Shown: positions 33,594-45,631 of the stretch, in pieces
Numbering within the stretch: position 1 is the stretch's first letter
Layout of the letters: each line of letters opens with the position of its first letter
Assembly: GCA_018296165.2 (NCBI GenBank)
Contig: JACKQL020000127.1
Span: 1 to 64,000 of the forward strand
Direction: 5' to 3'
DNA length: 64,000 bases
DNA from: Termitomyces sp. T153
Taxonomy: Eukaryota; Basidiomycota; Agaricomycetes; Agaricales; Lyophyllaceae
Notes under the pieces: model-generated
The model's database searches: none
Seen by the model: only the letters and a program-made list of their open reading frames with translations
What the model was told of the DNA's origin: nothing
Program-made: the position numbers and the translations under genes

Positions 33594-35395
33594 TTAGAAG
33601 TCATCAGGGTTGGCATCCAGGGGCTCTGGAGCTTCATGGAGATTGGTGGCATTGAGCTGGGCAGGTGGTAGAGTCCTGGGAGTCAGTTGGTGCTGGGAGG
33701 TTCTTGTCCTAAGAGGAAGCAGGGCATGGGGTTGGCAGGGTTGATGGGGACCAAGGCTTAATTTCCATTGGTTGCTCTGGCCTGCCAATTGGTGTTGCCA
33801 GAGGTGTTCCAGGTAGTTAGCAGCACTGTGGTTTTGCTCTGATCTTTCCAGTAGCATTAATTGACCTGTGTAACAAGCACCTTGTACCTGTCATATGTAG
33901 TTTGCTTGGGTGCAAGGCAGGGGATGTCCTTGATGCGTTGAGATAGGGTGTAGTGGAGAGTGAATTAGAGGGTGTTGTAATTCCATCCTGTCTTGTAGGC
34001 CTCTTATTCAAACCATATGATGAAGGTTGTGAAACATTTGTTGTTGCACATCTGGAGGTTGACTAGGTTTTCCTCTGCCTCTGCAATGGTGTCAAATACA
34101 CCAAACTTACTAGAAAACTCCTGTGTAAAAGCAAGCCAATTAGAGAGCATGGGGTTGTTGGGGTTGAACCAGAGCTGCACCATGTAGTGGTTAAAAGCAA
34201 TGTCCTGTAAATATAACACAGCAAAGGCTACTTGTGAGCTCTCAAGCTGGAAAGTAATGGGCTTAGCTTGGAACATCATGAGGCATTGCATCAGGAAGAT
34301 TCACCATTCACCATTTTTAGGAGTCATGACCAGTGAAAGATTCTGGTTTCTAGATGTCAAGTTATTGTCAATGCATGGAGGGGGCCTCTGAGTGCAAGGC
34401 TTGGAAGTGGCAGGCTGGTCCCAGGTATGAAAGGTGCTGGAGATGGAGTTTGTCTGGGGACAAGTGGAGAAGGCCAAGGTGTGGGCAGCAGGTTGGCCAA
34501 AGAGTCCTTCAGCAGGGTTCAGGTTCTTCAGGATGTTGGATGCAGCATTGAGCTCTTTTTGCTCATGGGGAATGGGGGGCAGAGCTTTTGCTTTGTGCTC
34601 CAGTGAGTTCCTTTCATTGTACATGGAAGGAGTGGGCAGAGTCCAGAGGATTCTCAAACTAATGGGAATTTGGGCTGATGTGAAATTCTTTGACCAGGGT
34701 GTGGAGCTTGTTTCAGAGATTAGTGTCAATTCCCAAGGTGCCTTGCATAGTTCTGGGGAGGTTTTCCCACAAATAGCATTTGTAGAAGTTGAGGAGGCAA
34801 TCTGCCCAGACCTCCAGAGTTGCTGGAGTGTTGTAGTAACCTAAGTCAACAAGGAGAGCACAAGCATGTCTTGCAAACTCCACAGGAGAGAGGCAGAAGG
34901 AGCAGAGGACTTTATTGTGCTGCTGAATGTAGGCTTCAACTTGTTGCTGTCTAGAGAAAGGGGGGATTTGAGTGAGAAATGGCAGTCAAGAGGAGGAATA
35001 GTTATCTGGTTGCTTTGGAGGAGTTGGGGCCACAGTGAGGATGGAATACACATAGTAGTAAGTGAGTAGAAGATAAGCAGAGTTGGTTGATGCTAGGGGT
35101 GCTCCAGGAAATCCTCCAGAGTACATGCAGGGGTAATTGCCATTAGTGGGGAATGTTGAGGGGTGGCGCCAGCTTAGGAGTATTCCCTGGCTGATGGAAG
35201 GAGCATAGAATGCCTGGTTTGAATCTGGGGTCCAATAACAAGGAACATACTGATCTGTGAGGAGGCCTGGATGAAATGGAGCATAGTAATTTTTAGGTAC
35301 CAGCCTACTATAGATGTCAGTTGGGTAGCCAGTGGAGTTGAATGCAGGGTTGTATGCAGACATTGAGAAAAGAGTCAGAGGGAGTCTTGATATTA
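33594..35395 (-). pseudogene. Chromovirus gag region
   Basis: Minus-strand pieces include FQLESSQVAFAVLYLQDIAF and FTQEFSSKFGVFDTIAEAEE (34291-34004), the conserved gag 'VxxAxxYLxGxA...FxxxFGxxDxxxxAExxL' block. A Thr/Pro-rich piece lies at 34729-34301, and a Tyr/Pro-rich leader at 35459-34986. The piece 33857-33594 is rich in Gln/His/Pro. Stops and frame changes separate them. The leader runs out at 35395 next to the right LTR, where the primer-binding region reads TAATATCAAGACTCCC on the minus strand. Confidence 0.75.
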
Positions 35396-36340
35396 TGTCA
35401 GGTTCTGCTGACCACAGGGGCTCAGCTATACTGGACAAGTCCTTACTAGGCAGACACAATGTTCTGTGCTTATACCTTGCACTTTAGGAATGGTGTGGAC
35501 TCCAAATACTTGCAAGGGGAGGCTAAGGAAAGTGGTCTGAGCAAGTCTGGAGTGGTCCAGAGAAGTCTAAAACCAAGTATATCAAACATTGGGCTTGGTC
35601 AGGCATCCATCAGGTACAAGTTCATAAGCAAGTGTATAGGCTGCAGAGTAAGTAGAGGCTTCACAAGTGATGGGAGCAGAGCCAGAATTTGATGGGGGAT
35701 CAATCAAGAGTGATGGGTTCTGGGGCCAAGCATAAAGCAAGGTTTGCAGTTATCATAAGAATGTTGGAAAATTTGAGACTAAAAATAGAGATAGAGATGA
35801 GACCAAGAAATGTGATAGAAAAGAAACATGAAACACAGAAAATCAAGTAAAGCAATATCAAGACTAAGGTAACAGATGCTACTCTATGTCTTTATATACT
35901 AACTACTAGATTTTCTCCAGAGATTAAGAGTGCAATGGCAGGGCTTGTTGGAGCCATGTAGGGTTGATGAGTGTTAGCTCTGATTGGAGGGCAGGCTGCA
36001 GTGACATTCTGATAGTAATGTGGTCTGTCCTGCAGTCATTAGGGAGCTCTAGAGTGGTTGTGTGGGTTGCAGGAGTGGTTTAGTAAAGTATACCTGGGCC
36101 AGAAGAAGTGTCAGAGAGGCTTGGGGGCCTTGTGAATAAGAGAGCTGAGGAGGCTCACAGGGGATGTGCTGGGGTTTTCTAGGAGGTCATTGGGGTTTGC
36201 CAAAGAAGCATTGGAGTTAGCTGGGATGGGTGCTATGAGTTAACAAAGGCTGGGGTGAGTTGGGAAAAGCATTAGGAAAAGCTCCAAGAAGGTGGAGTAT
36301 TCTGAAGGAAGGTCCAGAGGTCCAGGAGTGGGTTGTGACA
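35396..36340 (-). mobile_element. Right (5') LTR of the chromovirus complex
   Basis: It runs from TGTCAGGTTCTGCTGA to GGGTTGTGACA on the plus strand (945 bases). Its outer flank ACTTT (36341-36345) equals the flank of the LTR at 24291. A homologous LTR in opposite orientation starts only about 20 bases further right. Confidence 0.9.
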
Positions 36341-36360
36341 ACTTTAACAAAACAAAACTA

Positions 36361-37338
36361 CCCCCCAACTCACCCCAGCCTTTGTTCACCCATGGTGCCT
36401 GTCCTGGCTAACTCTGACACTTCCTCAGCAAACCCCAACAAACTTCTAGCAAACCCCAATGCATCTTTTGCAGGCTCTATCATTTCACCTTCTCCCCCCA
36501 AACCCTCAGGCCCCTTCAACATCTCTCCTGACTCAAGCACCTGTTGCTAACTTGATTCTTCAATGCATCCAACCACTCCAAAACTTTTCAACAACTACAG
36601 AGTGGAACTGCATTCCCATCAGAACATCAATGTGGCCTGCCATCTGATCAGAACTAACACCCATCAACCCCACGCAGCTCTGACAAGCCCCACCATTGCA
36701 CCCCTGATCCCTAGGAGGAGTACAGTAGTTAGTATATAAGTTGTAGAGTAGCATCCCTTACCCTAGTCTTGATATCACCTGTGGTTACCTATTTCTTATT
36801 ATATTTTGTCTCAGTTTCTGTCTCTAGTCTTGAATCTCTCAATCTATCTCTTTTCTTGTCTCTGTCTCATCTCAACTCCATCTTGTCTCATCTGTCTCTG
36901 TTTCTTTTATTGTTCCTAAGTTCCTTTGAACTCTAATGCTGTTACAAACTCTGTACATATGTTACAACCATTAAACATTCATAACTAACTCCAGACCTTG
37001 CCCTATGCTCAGCCCCAGAATCCATCACTCTTAATTGATCCCCCATCAAACTCTGGCCCTGCTCCCATTACTTGCATAGCCTCCACTTGCCCCACAGTCT
37101 GTATATTTGCCTATGGACTTGTGCCTGATGCCCCTCCCAACCCAACACTTATTGTACCTAGTCTTAAACTTCCTTGGACCACTCCAGACTTGCTTGGACT
37201 GCTTTACATGGCTTATCCTTGCAAGTATATGAAGTCTGGACCACCCTGGAGCACTAGTTTATAAGTGTGGGACATTGTGTCTGCCCAGTAAGGACTTGCC
37301 CAGTCAAGCTGAGTCCCCATGGTTAGTGGAACCTGACA
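36361..37338 (+). mobile_element. Truncated LTR in opposite orientation
   Basis: The segment is homologous, in inverted orientation, to the LTR at 35396-36340 and in direct orientation to 43636-44696. It ends GGAACCTGACA at 37338 but lacks about the first 70 bases. Together with its neighbour it forms a head-to-head inverted repeat of nearly 1 kb per arm. Confidence 0.85.
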
Positions 37339-38466
37339 GATCTGAAGTCTGAGGCTAATAACAAGATATGATTCTTTGATGTTGTATGGAAGAGCATGAC
37401 AGTATTTATAATAAGTAAAGGTAATGAAACTAAAAGAAGTTAGTAACAGTGAAAAGGGTTGCTAGCAACATAGGTGAGTCAGGAGAAATGGCTTGTGCAA
37501 GTCAATAACCCAAAGTGTAGTTAAATTTGACACCTGGAATAACAGCAAGTATGCTGGTTGCTAGAGTGGCATGTAGTAAGGAAATAAAACTAGATCAAGA
37601 AATAATAAAACTGAAGCAATAATACCAAGAAAGGTAGGAGGTTACTAGGGGAAAGTAGTCTGATAGGCTGGGGGTCTAGACCACACATGACAAAGTCACT
37701 TGACCATTGCATCATGTAGAAACCAGAAATTCTGAAAGCTGTCCAAAACATAGGAAAAGACAGAAATTGGTACTCAGCAAGAGTAGTGTCTTATCATCCT
37801 CCCCTGGACTGAAATTCTGACTGTTCCCAGTCAACTATTGAAGTCCTGAAGTCTTGTAATTTGCTAGATGGTCTGTGCACCAATTCTTAAGGGTTTATAT
37901 AGTTCTGGCATCCCCATTGAAGTTTGTCAAATTTCCTACTAACCTTTGTTTACTTGGCCTGACACCTCCTATACTTTACTATAAATGTCTTCCACTGCTG
38001 CCATCACTACTGAGTGTATGGGTCTCAAGTACACTGCCCAGGTTTATCTGGGCAAGATTGATTAATTGCTGTTACTAGTACATGCCTGAATAGCAACTGA
38101 CCCAGAGAGGAGCATGGTATTGTTCTTTACACTGTATTTGCATTGGTTCAAGACAGTGAGAAGCAGGGTACAGTAGTCAGGAAGTGGTGTGGTGCAACTG
38201 GAGTGCCATAAGCTCTATGCTTGCTATGCTAGCAAACTGTGGGTAGTGCCTTTTGCCAAGAACTTTGTGAGTTGACTTTTTCTGTTGTGTGCCAATTATG
38301 ACTATGTTGCTAGGCTCCAGGACCATTACTGGAGTACAAAATGGAAGACTTGTTTGGGGAGGGGATGATGGTGAGTTGCCTTTTGGGGGCATCACTACTC
38401 TTGGAAATGTTGCTAAGGGCTTCCCTAGTTGGTTTCCAACCTGTTGCCTGATGATATTTTCTGATT
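37339..38466. other. CpG-poor repeat-derived gap
   Basis: The part at 37350-37720 ('gttgctagcaacat', 'gcaagtcaataaccc', 'ctagaccacacatgacaaag') shares blocks with 41840-42800 and, weakly, 24100-24285. It represents a third, poorly defined repeat family. No coding block was recognised between 37720 and 38466. Confidence 0.45.
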
Positions 38467-40690
38467 TTAGCATCCTCCACATGAGTTGGAAGTCATAAGG
38501 GCATCTGGTAGTGGAAAGAAGGTGGGATTTGCACTGGAGGAAGACAAGGGAGAGACTGAGGATGAGGCTGAGGAAGAAGCTGAGGGTGAGGCTGGAGATG
38601 TCACTAGGAATCTGGTAACATTACCAAAGTAAGTCAGGGGCCCAGGCAAGGGTAAGGGTAAGGTGAAAGAAGATGATTCTGAAGTAAATCTGCTTTTCAT
38701 TGCTAGTGCACAGTTTCTTCAGCAAGCTTGACCTGGCACCTGTTGCTAATACTTGAGGCTAGATGCCAACTTAAATGACATTTACTGACAAGAAGTTAGT
38801 TGGGTTGCTGAGGTATTACAAGCAGCTGACAGTTTTGGACAAGGGCAGAGGAGCAGGGCTGATGGATGTTGGTTTGAAGAGGAAGGTGACAGTTTCTCCT
38901 GCCATACAGTAGGCATTTCTCAAGTGTCAAGGCATGGTAAGTCTTCTCTTATTTTCTAGCAACTGAATGTGTACATCAAAGACAGAAATGAGTGGAAGGC
39001 AGCCATTCCAAATTCAGGGACTCTTTGAACCCCTAGTGATGTTCTTTGATCTCACAAACAGCCCAGCCACTTTTCAGACAATGATGAGTGACATCTTTCA
39101 TGATCTGATTGCAGAAGGTGTTGTTTGTATGTATCTTGACAATAGGGAATTGGGAGGGGTGCACAAGAGAATGTGGTTGCCCAGGCTGCTCAGGCCCTAC
39201 AAGCCTGATGAGCCAGGGGAGTCAAGTCAGTGCATGCAGATGAGTGGGGCCTTGAGGATGGGATTCTAACCTTCTGAGAACACATCTACATGCCTAACAT
39301 TTCTGAGCTCTGTTGAGACATTGTCAAGCAACACCATGACTCTCATGTAGCTAGACATCCTGGTAGATGGAAGATACTGGAGCTGGTGTCCTGGAACTAC
39401 TTGTGACCTCAGATATCTCAATATGTAGGCACCTACACCAGCACTTGTGATCTCTGTCTCTGCACCAAGCCTTGCCACCAGGAACCCATGAGTTAGCTCC
39501 ACCCTTTTCCTATCCCAGCTGTCCACTGAAGTGTTGCTTTAGTGGACTTCATGTTGAACTGCCAGATGCTCATGAGTATGATGCTGTAATAGCAGTGGTG
39601 GGCCTCAATAGTAAATGGGCTTCATCCCTACCCACACCACCTGTTCTGCCCTGGGAGCAGCTAGCCTGTATTGGAAGAATGTTTGGAAGCTCCATAGTCT
39701 GTCTGATGAGTACTTCTCTGACTAAGACCCTCAGTTTGTGGCAGAGTTCACTCAAGAACTGTGCTGCCTGCTTGGAGTGAAGCTCCACACCACCATTGCC
39801 TATAACCCTCAGTCAGATGGTCAGACAGAATGTGTTAACCAAGAACTAGAACAGTATCTCTGCCTGTTTTACAATGAGAGGCAGGATGACTGATATGAGC
39901 TTTTGCCAGATGCTGAGTTCCAGTACAACAACCATATTCATTATTCCACTCAGATGATTCCATTCTTCTTGGACACTGGCAGACACCCCAACATGGGCTT
40001 TGAACCTTGGGTACATCCCTTAAAGAACAACTTGGTGAACAAATTTGTGGATAACATAAAGAAGGCACATGAGGAGGCAAAGGCAGCATTAGTGAAGGTG
40101 AAGGATGACATGGCATAGTACTATGACCATCAGTGGACACCAGCCCCTACATACAAGCCTGAAAACTGTGTACCTGGACAGTTCTGACATAAAGACAACA
40201 AGGCCTTCACAAAAACTGTTGCAGTGTCACCTTGGCCCTTTTGTAGTGGAGAGACAGGTAGGGCCATTAGCATACCAGCTCAAGCTCCCTAATGAGCCTG
40301 TGTCAACTGCACCCAGTCTTCAATGTCATCAAGCTGTTCCCAGCTCCAGAAGATCCTATTCCTAGCCATTGCCCTAAGCCACCACCACCACCAATTCTGG
40401 TCAATAATAAGAAGGAGTATGAGGTGGAAGACATTTTGGACAGTAGGATGTTTTGGAGAAAGCTACAGTTCAAAGTAAAGTGGAAGGGATATGGCATTGA
40501 AGACATCTCTTAGGCACCACAGGCTAATGTACATGCACCAGTTCAAATTTGGGACTTCTATTGCAGGCACCCCAATGTCCCAAAGGTAATTAGGAGCATC
40601 TACCCTTTCTCTGCAGCTGACCAAGCAATCCACAATTTCTCCAACCAAGTGCATTGGAATGCTGCATATTAGAGGGAGGGTGATGTCAGG
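38467..40690 (+). pseudogene. Second chromovirus, pol fragment with internal deletion
   Basis: Plus-strand blocks are colinear with gypsy pol. RT: NVYIKDRNEWKAAIP and LFEPLVMFFDLTNSPATFQT followed by VVCMYLDN (about 38970-39150, box YLDN). After a deletion removing the rest of RT and RNase H comes the integrase zinc finger HDSHVARHPGRWKILELVSW, with CDLCLCTKP. The core includes PQFVAEFTQELCCLLGVKLH, GQTECVNQELEQYL and EFQYNNHIHYSTQMIPFFLD (39710-39990). A chromodomain EVEDILDSRMFWRKLQFKVK (40420-40490) closes it. An acidic run (38530-38600) precedes RT. Many stops. It belongs to a different chromovirus family from the minus-strand element. Confidence 0.87.
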
Positions 40691-40803
40691 AGACTCCCCA
40701 TTTTGTTAAGACAATTTGAGGCATTCATCCCATCTCTGCAGCTTATCAAGCAATCTGTAACTTTTTCTACTCAATACATTGAGATGCTGCATGCTAGAGG
40801 GGG

Positions 40804-41241
40804 TGTGACATCAGGAAACCACACATTTCCAGAGTATCATCTTGTTTCCTTTATTTCCAGTCAACCCCTCACTCCCAGCTTCCCATCTTTTAAATACAAG
40901 TACTTTCAATTTGGAGCTATTTGATGGTATATTTCAGTAGTATCATGTGATTTGTAGCTTGAGATCAAGGCCTTTTACAGTGAATTTTCATTTTTGGGTC
41001 ACATGACTTTGATAATGATGTTAGGCTCTGCACATATCCAGAATCCAACATCATGTTTTCTATGGTGCATTTCTATAAATTTGCAGTCCTAGCAACTGGA
41101 ATCCTTAGACTTGTTCTCTTTGGATTTCCCTCTGCCAAGTATGTAGTTAGTTTCTGCTGTGCCACTATTGTTAATAGACTTTGGATTTCCCTCTGCCAGC
41201 TGTCTAATTGAGCTACAGCCTCCAGAGGTCACCCTTACACA
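40804..41241 (+). mobile_element. 3' LTR of the second chromovirus
   Basis: A purine run ('gctagagggggtg') precedes TGTGACATCAGG, and the LTR ends CCCTTACACA at 41241. It follows the chromodomain block by about 120 codons of typical gypsy C terminus, so it is the 3' LTR. No matching 5' LTR was found. Its end matches the fragment at 17990-18142. Confidence 0.75.
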
Positions 41242-42884
41242 TACAGCTATCAGCACACCAGTCTGAGTATAGTCTCACTTTGTTTGGTTAGGGATTTGAC
41301 TTAATGTAAGTACCACCCAACATCACAGAATACACACTTCCAAGTCAGAGGCTATCAGCAATCAAATTGAAGTCATATTGATAGTCAAAACATACCATAT
41401 GTGATAAACCCCTCAAAGTTCATTATCAGGAACTATAGTTGTCCATGGAAATAGATGGAGCAACTATTATTCTTCTCAGAGAATAAGTAGAAGCTTTTAC
41501 AGACTGAAAAAGAGTCAAAGAAACATGTTATGCCATTTCTTCAGCCATTTTTGATCATAAAAATTCATTGTCTTGAATTTTTCTTGATCAGATACAGCCA
41601 GAAGTGTTACTTGAAGAGGTGCATCAAAAAATAATTCATTTTGCATCACATAAGTGATGCCTCAAAAAGGCTGCAAATAGTCAAATATTGCCTGAAATAT
41701 AATGTTTTATAGCTCAAAGAAACATTGGTTTTATTGTGCACATGCTCTCAACCAAAGCTGTATTTTATACCCTTTTTTTCCCTATTCACCTAAACACTGG
41801 CAACCAGATAGGGTAGCTGGCAATAGGATGTAATGGGGGCAAGTCAATAACCATCCCAGAAAGCAAGAGCTAATAGATGTTAAGGGGTAGTTATGAAGTG
41901 AAAGTGGAAGGGGGATAGGTTGCTAAGTTGGTAGAAACAGGAGGAGACAAATGAATTGCTAGTATGAGTCACTAATGATAGAGACAAATTGCTAAGAAAG
42001 GGGGAACTAAGCAATGGAGAGGGGATGGGGAACAGGGAATAAGTGAATTCAATATAAACTGGGAGACATACACAAACTAATTGCTAGCCACAGTTGCTAA
42101 TGTTGCTAAGTCACAAAACACTAAGAGTACCTGCAATCAGCACCCATGCTGGATCAAATACAAGGTCATCAAGACTTGTTTCTAAGTTGTTAACAATGAC
42201 AAAAGAGAGTGATAAGAGAAATCTGAAGCTGGTAAGCTGAGAGCTAATGAGGGGAACAATACTCTGTTGGTTGTCTCTTTTCTCTATGTATAGGCAGTAT
42301 TTATACTGTTCATAGGTATAGTATTTAAAAAGAAAATATTAGTCACTGCCAGCAACAGCATCTGCCAAAGTGTCCCTGATACATACTGGATATCAGTATA
42401 GTAACAAATTATTCATATGTGATGTCAACTGTATAATAAATGACAGTAACAATAAAAGAGCATATCCAACATCAATATCTGAAGTGTAGATGCTGTTCAG
42501 GTATGTTTGTAAGCAAGACAAGAAAAATGATAAGTAAGAGGTCACATGGCCTTTAACATATCTGTTTTTGAGAGAAGAGGTATTGTTATTGCTGGGTAAG
42601 GTTGCTAGCAATTGTTGCTAAAGAAAGTCTCAGCCTTATCATACCAGATCCAAAGGTTAGACTCCACATGCTGAAGCTTGTGATCCAGCAATCTCATGGT
42701 TGCTAAAATCCCATGCAATGGCTACATTGTACCAGACCTTGGGGCTAGATCTCATGTGATGAAGTCATGTGACTTGTACAAACTTGTGCTGTGTCCACAT
42801 CAGGTGGTGCCCAGATAAGATAGTCCTAAATGTCACTAACAGTGCCCAGGAGTCATTTCAATACTATAGGTGAGCTACAGTCCA
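41242..42884. other. CpG-poor repeat-derived gap
   Basis: No gene is supported. From about 41790 to 42800 the sequence shares blocks such as 'ggttgctaag', 'gcaagtcaataacc' and 'gcagtatttata' with 37350-37720, consistent with an old LTR-like repeat. The first 500 bases show nothing recognisable. Confidence 0.45.
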
Positions 42885-43110
42885 TGCCAAAGGCATGGGC
42901 CTGTAGCTCTTGCTAAGTCCTAGACCCAATCTCACTTTGTTCAGTTAGGCCCTAATATTCTAACTCAATTTTGAAATTCAGACCCAACCTCACTCCATTT
43001 GGTTAGGTCTTTGTACTTGTTAATTCAATGCTAAGTTCCAGACCCAACCTCACTTTGTTCAGTTAGGTCTTTGATATTCTAACTCAATGTTGAGATCCAA
43101 ATCTGTAAAT
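42885..43110 (+). repeat. About 60-base tandem repeat array (copy 2)
   Basis: Three units near 42921, 42979 and 43041 match the array at 20793-21180, and both arrays open with 'ggcatgggcctgtag'. The shared left junction shows that this is a defined dispersed element with a tandem-repeat end, not independent microsatellites. Confidence 0.8.
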
Positions 43111-43630
43111 AAATTATGATTTGAGGTCTTATGTTCACACAAACACAGAAGTATCCCAATCTTTAGGATTCCTGTACATAGTGCTAATACAAAAAAGATT
43201 ATCTGACACAATATGTGGATTATGTATACTATTGAAACTATATCAATATCAGATAGATAGTTCAGCTTAAGTCAAGTTCCTGTGCTCTAGAAGGGATTGT
43301 GGTCCAAGGGGATGAGGCAAACATCCATAGAGAGGACAGGAGTATAGAATATCCCCAGTTCTAACAATAGCACTACTTCTGAGTCTATTCATTAACAGGA
43401 CTGTAAGCTTAGCCAGTGCAGCCCTTCACCTTCTGCCTGCCTTTGCCTCTTGCTGGACACTTGCCTCTTGCCCACCACACCTCATGGCCAGTTTGCCCAA
43501 CACTGCTGATGGCCTGATGTCAGGTTGTGAGTAGTGCCTAGGCTTTGGCTTGGATGATCCATGGTCAATATTTCCTTACAACAGCAGCACACAGTCTTCT
43601 ACCAAGCATTACACCAGATTCCAATGTAGA
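43111..43630. other. CpG-poor gap, no supported gene
   Basis: Short frames only. The low-complexity 'gccttt/gcctcttgcc' region near 43440-43470 is unremarkable. Confidence 0.4.
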
Positions 43631-43635
43631 GGCTG

Positions 43636-44696
43636 TGTCACAACCCACTCCTAGACCTCTGGACCTTCCCCCAGAACACTCCACCTCCCCAGAGCTTTCT
43701 CCAATGCTTTTCCCAACTCACCCCAGCCTTTGTTAACCCATGGCACCCATCCCAGCTAACTCCAATGCTTCTTTGGCAAACCCCAATAACCTCCTGGAAA
43801 ACCCGAGCACATCCCTGTGGGCCTCCTCAGCTCTCTTTCTTACCCACAAGGCCCCCAAGCCTCTCTGACACTTCTTCTGGCCCAAGCATACTTTACTAAA
43901 CCACCCCTGCAACTCACACAACCACTCTGGAGCTCCCTGATGACTGTGGGATGGACCATGTTCCCATTAGAACGTCACCACAGCCTGCCATCCAGCTGAC
44001 ACCCATCAACCCCACATGGCTCCAATGAGCCCCACTGTTGCATCCTCAACCCCCGGAAGAAGTCCAGTAGTTAGTATATAAAGATGTAGAGTAAAATCTG
44101 TTACCTTAGTCTTGATATTGCTTTACTTGGTTTCCTGTGTCTTGTGTTTCCCTTTCTATTATGTTTCCCAGTCTTGTCTCTATTTCAACTTTTAGTCTTG
44201 AATCTATCTTTTTCTCAGTTCTGTCTTGTCTTGACTTTGTCTTGTCTTGTCTGTCTCTGTTTCCTTAACATTTCTAAGTTCCTTCAACTCTGATGTCATT
44301 ACAAACTCCACACACACTACAACCCCTCAAACATTCTTATGACAACTCTGGACCTCACCCTATGCTCAGCCCTGGAACCCATCACTCTTGATTGATCCCC
44401 CATTAAACTCTGGCTCCACCCCCATCACTTTTGAAGCCTCTGCTTACCCTGCAGCCCATACACTTGCTTACAGACTTGTACCTGACATCTGCCCAAGCCC
44501 AATGTTTAATATACTTGGTCTTGGACTTCCCTGGAGCACCCTGGACTTGCTTGGACCACTTCCCCAAGCTTCCCCTCACAAGTATCTGAAGTCTGCACCA
44601 ACCCCAGAGTGTTAGGTTATAAGTGCAGAACATCACATCCACCTAGTAAGGACTCACCCAGCGTAGCTGAGCCCCTGTGGTCAGCAGAACCTGACA
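43636..44696 (+). mobile_element. Solo LTR of the chromovirus family, TSD GGCTG
   Basis: The 1061-base LTR starts TGTCACAACCCACTCC and ends AGAACCTGACA. GGCTG lies at 43631-43635 and again at 44697-44701, a 5-base target duplication. It is homologous to the LTRs of the 24291-36340 complex, in the opposite orientation to that complex. No internal region remains. Confidence 0.93.
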
Positions 44697-44701
44697 GGCT
44701 G

Positions 44702-45225
44702 GTCTATCCTCATCAGTCTCACAGGCACAGGACTTCAGACTAGTGGCTGCATCACCCCTTGTTCAACTTTATGTTGATCTGGATTTTGCTATGCACCTGC
44801 CCCATGCCAACAGGTGATATAGTCAGCTTGATATATTACAAGCCTGTAATTACAAGCAAACCACAATATATTATAGCCTGTAGCTTACAAGCAACAAAGA
44901 ATTCTGCTCATTGGCAGAATTGGACCTGGGCCCTGAAGCACAAAAATAGTAACTCCAACAGTCATACTCACTTGACTACACACCCTTGAAAACTGTAAAA
45001 GTTATTATTATAGTAAGAGGAGCAAGCTCTCCTTCAAAACATCCCTGGGACCCTAAGCATATTCCTAACATTCACAAGACCTAACAGAGCCTAACCAAGA
45101 AACTAACCAAACTAACCAGAACCCTAACTGAACCATAACCAGCCTGACTGTGTGCTCAGTTAGGTGGATCCTGTGGGAACATAGACCTTTGTAATGGGAA
45201 CATAGGCCTTTTGTGTTAGTAAGTA
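44702..45225. other. CpG-poor gap, no supported gene
   Basis: Nothing recognised apart from a cluster of irregular 'ctaacc' words near 45085-45145 and a short direct repeat 'gggaacatag.ccttt' at 45176 and 45198. Confidence 0.4.
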
Positions 45226-45230
45226 TTAAT

Positions 45231-45320
45231 CAGGTTATTAGCTTACTGGATATAGTGTCCTGTTTTCCATTGGTTCTGCCTGTATTGTCAAGGTTGCTAG
45301 TTCAATTCTGCCTTGTTGAT
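45231..45320 (+). repeat. tRNA-like Pol III promoter, candidate SINE head
   Basis: TAGCTTACTGG (45239-45249) fits the A-box consensus TRGYNNANNGG exactly. GTTCAATTC (45300-45308) fits the B-box GWTCRANNC exactly, 61 bases downstream. The tRNA stems do not pair convincingly, so it is not a functional tRNA. It is likely a tRNA-derived SINE head or a decayed tRNA. It lies at the edge of the CpG-depleted domain. Confidence 0.45.
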
Positions 45321-45631
45321 TTATTTTTATACTAAGTTTTGAACCTTTGGTTTAGTAACCTTAGGTGTACTGGGCCAAGACCCAGGTGGAGCAAAACTAA
45401 TTCTAGGTTGGACTCCTCATAGAGATCCAGAAAGTGAGTTTTTGTGCAACAAAGCCCCTCACGGGCGGGCTCCAGATGATGCAAAATGTAAGTTTGATGC
45501 CATCAATTGATCAGTTCAACCGATCAAACTTTGTTTTCACACTTGTTCAGAGGCTCAGTTACATGCAAATTCACGTAGAACAGAAGTAGTTTATTATATA
45601 TATATATATATGATTTGTTCACTAGCTTGAG

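Larger units (their letters stand above)
24291..36340 (-). mobile_element. Chromovirus (Ty3/gypsy) complex with three LTRs, TSD ACTTT
   Basis: On the minus strand, gag-protease-RT-RNase H-integrase-chromodomain run from about 35300 to 29070. They are bounded by LTRs of about 1 kb that start TGTCACAACC (sense) and end GAACCTGACA. The 5-base sequence ACTTT lies immediately left of the leftmost LTR (24286-24290) and immediately right of the rightmost LTR (36341-36345). These two therefore mark one original insertion. A third LTR (25855-26918), preceded by a 0.5 kb piece homologous to the sequence after it, lies inside and points to tandem recombination or nesting. All reading frames contain stops. 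A polypurine tract (AAAGGGGGGG, minus strand, near 26920-26934) precedes the middle LTR. Confidence 0.9.

Noticed and set aside
45080..45150. Cluster of 'ctaacc' words resembling fungal telomere repeats (also 23460-23475)
   Set aside because: Spacing is irregular and units are not CCCTAA in phase; low complexity is enough to explain it.
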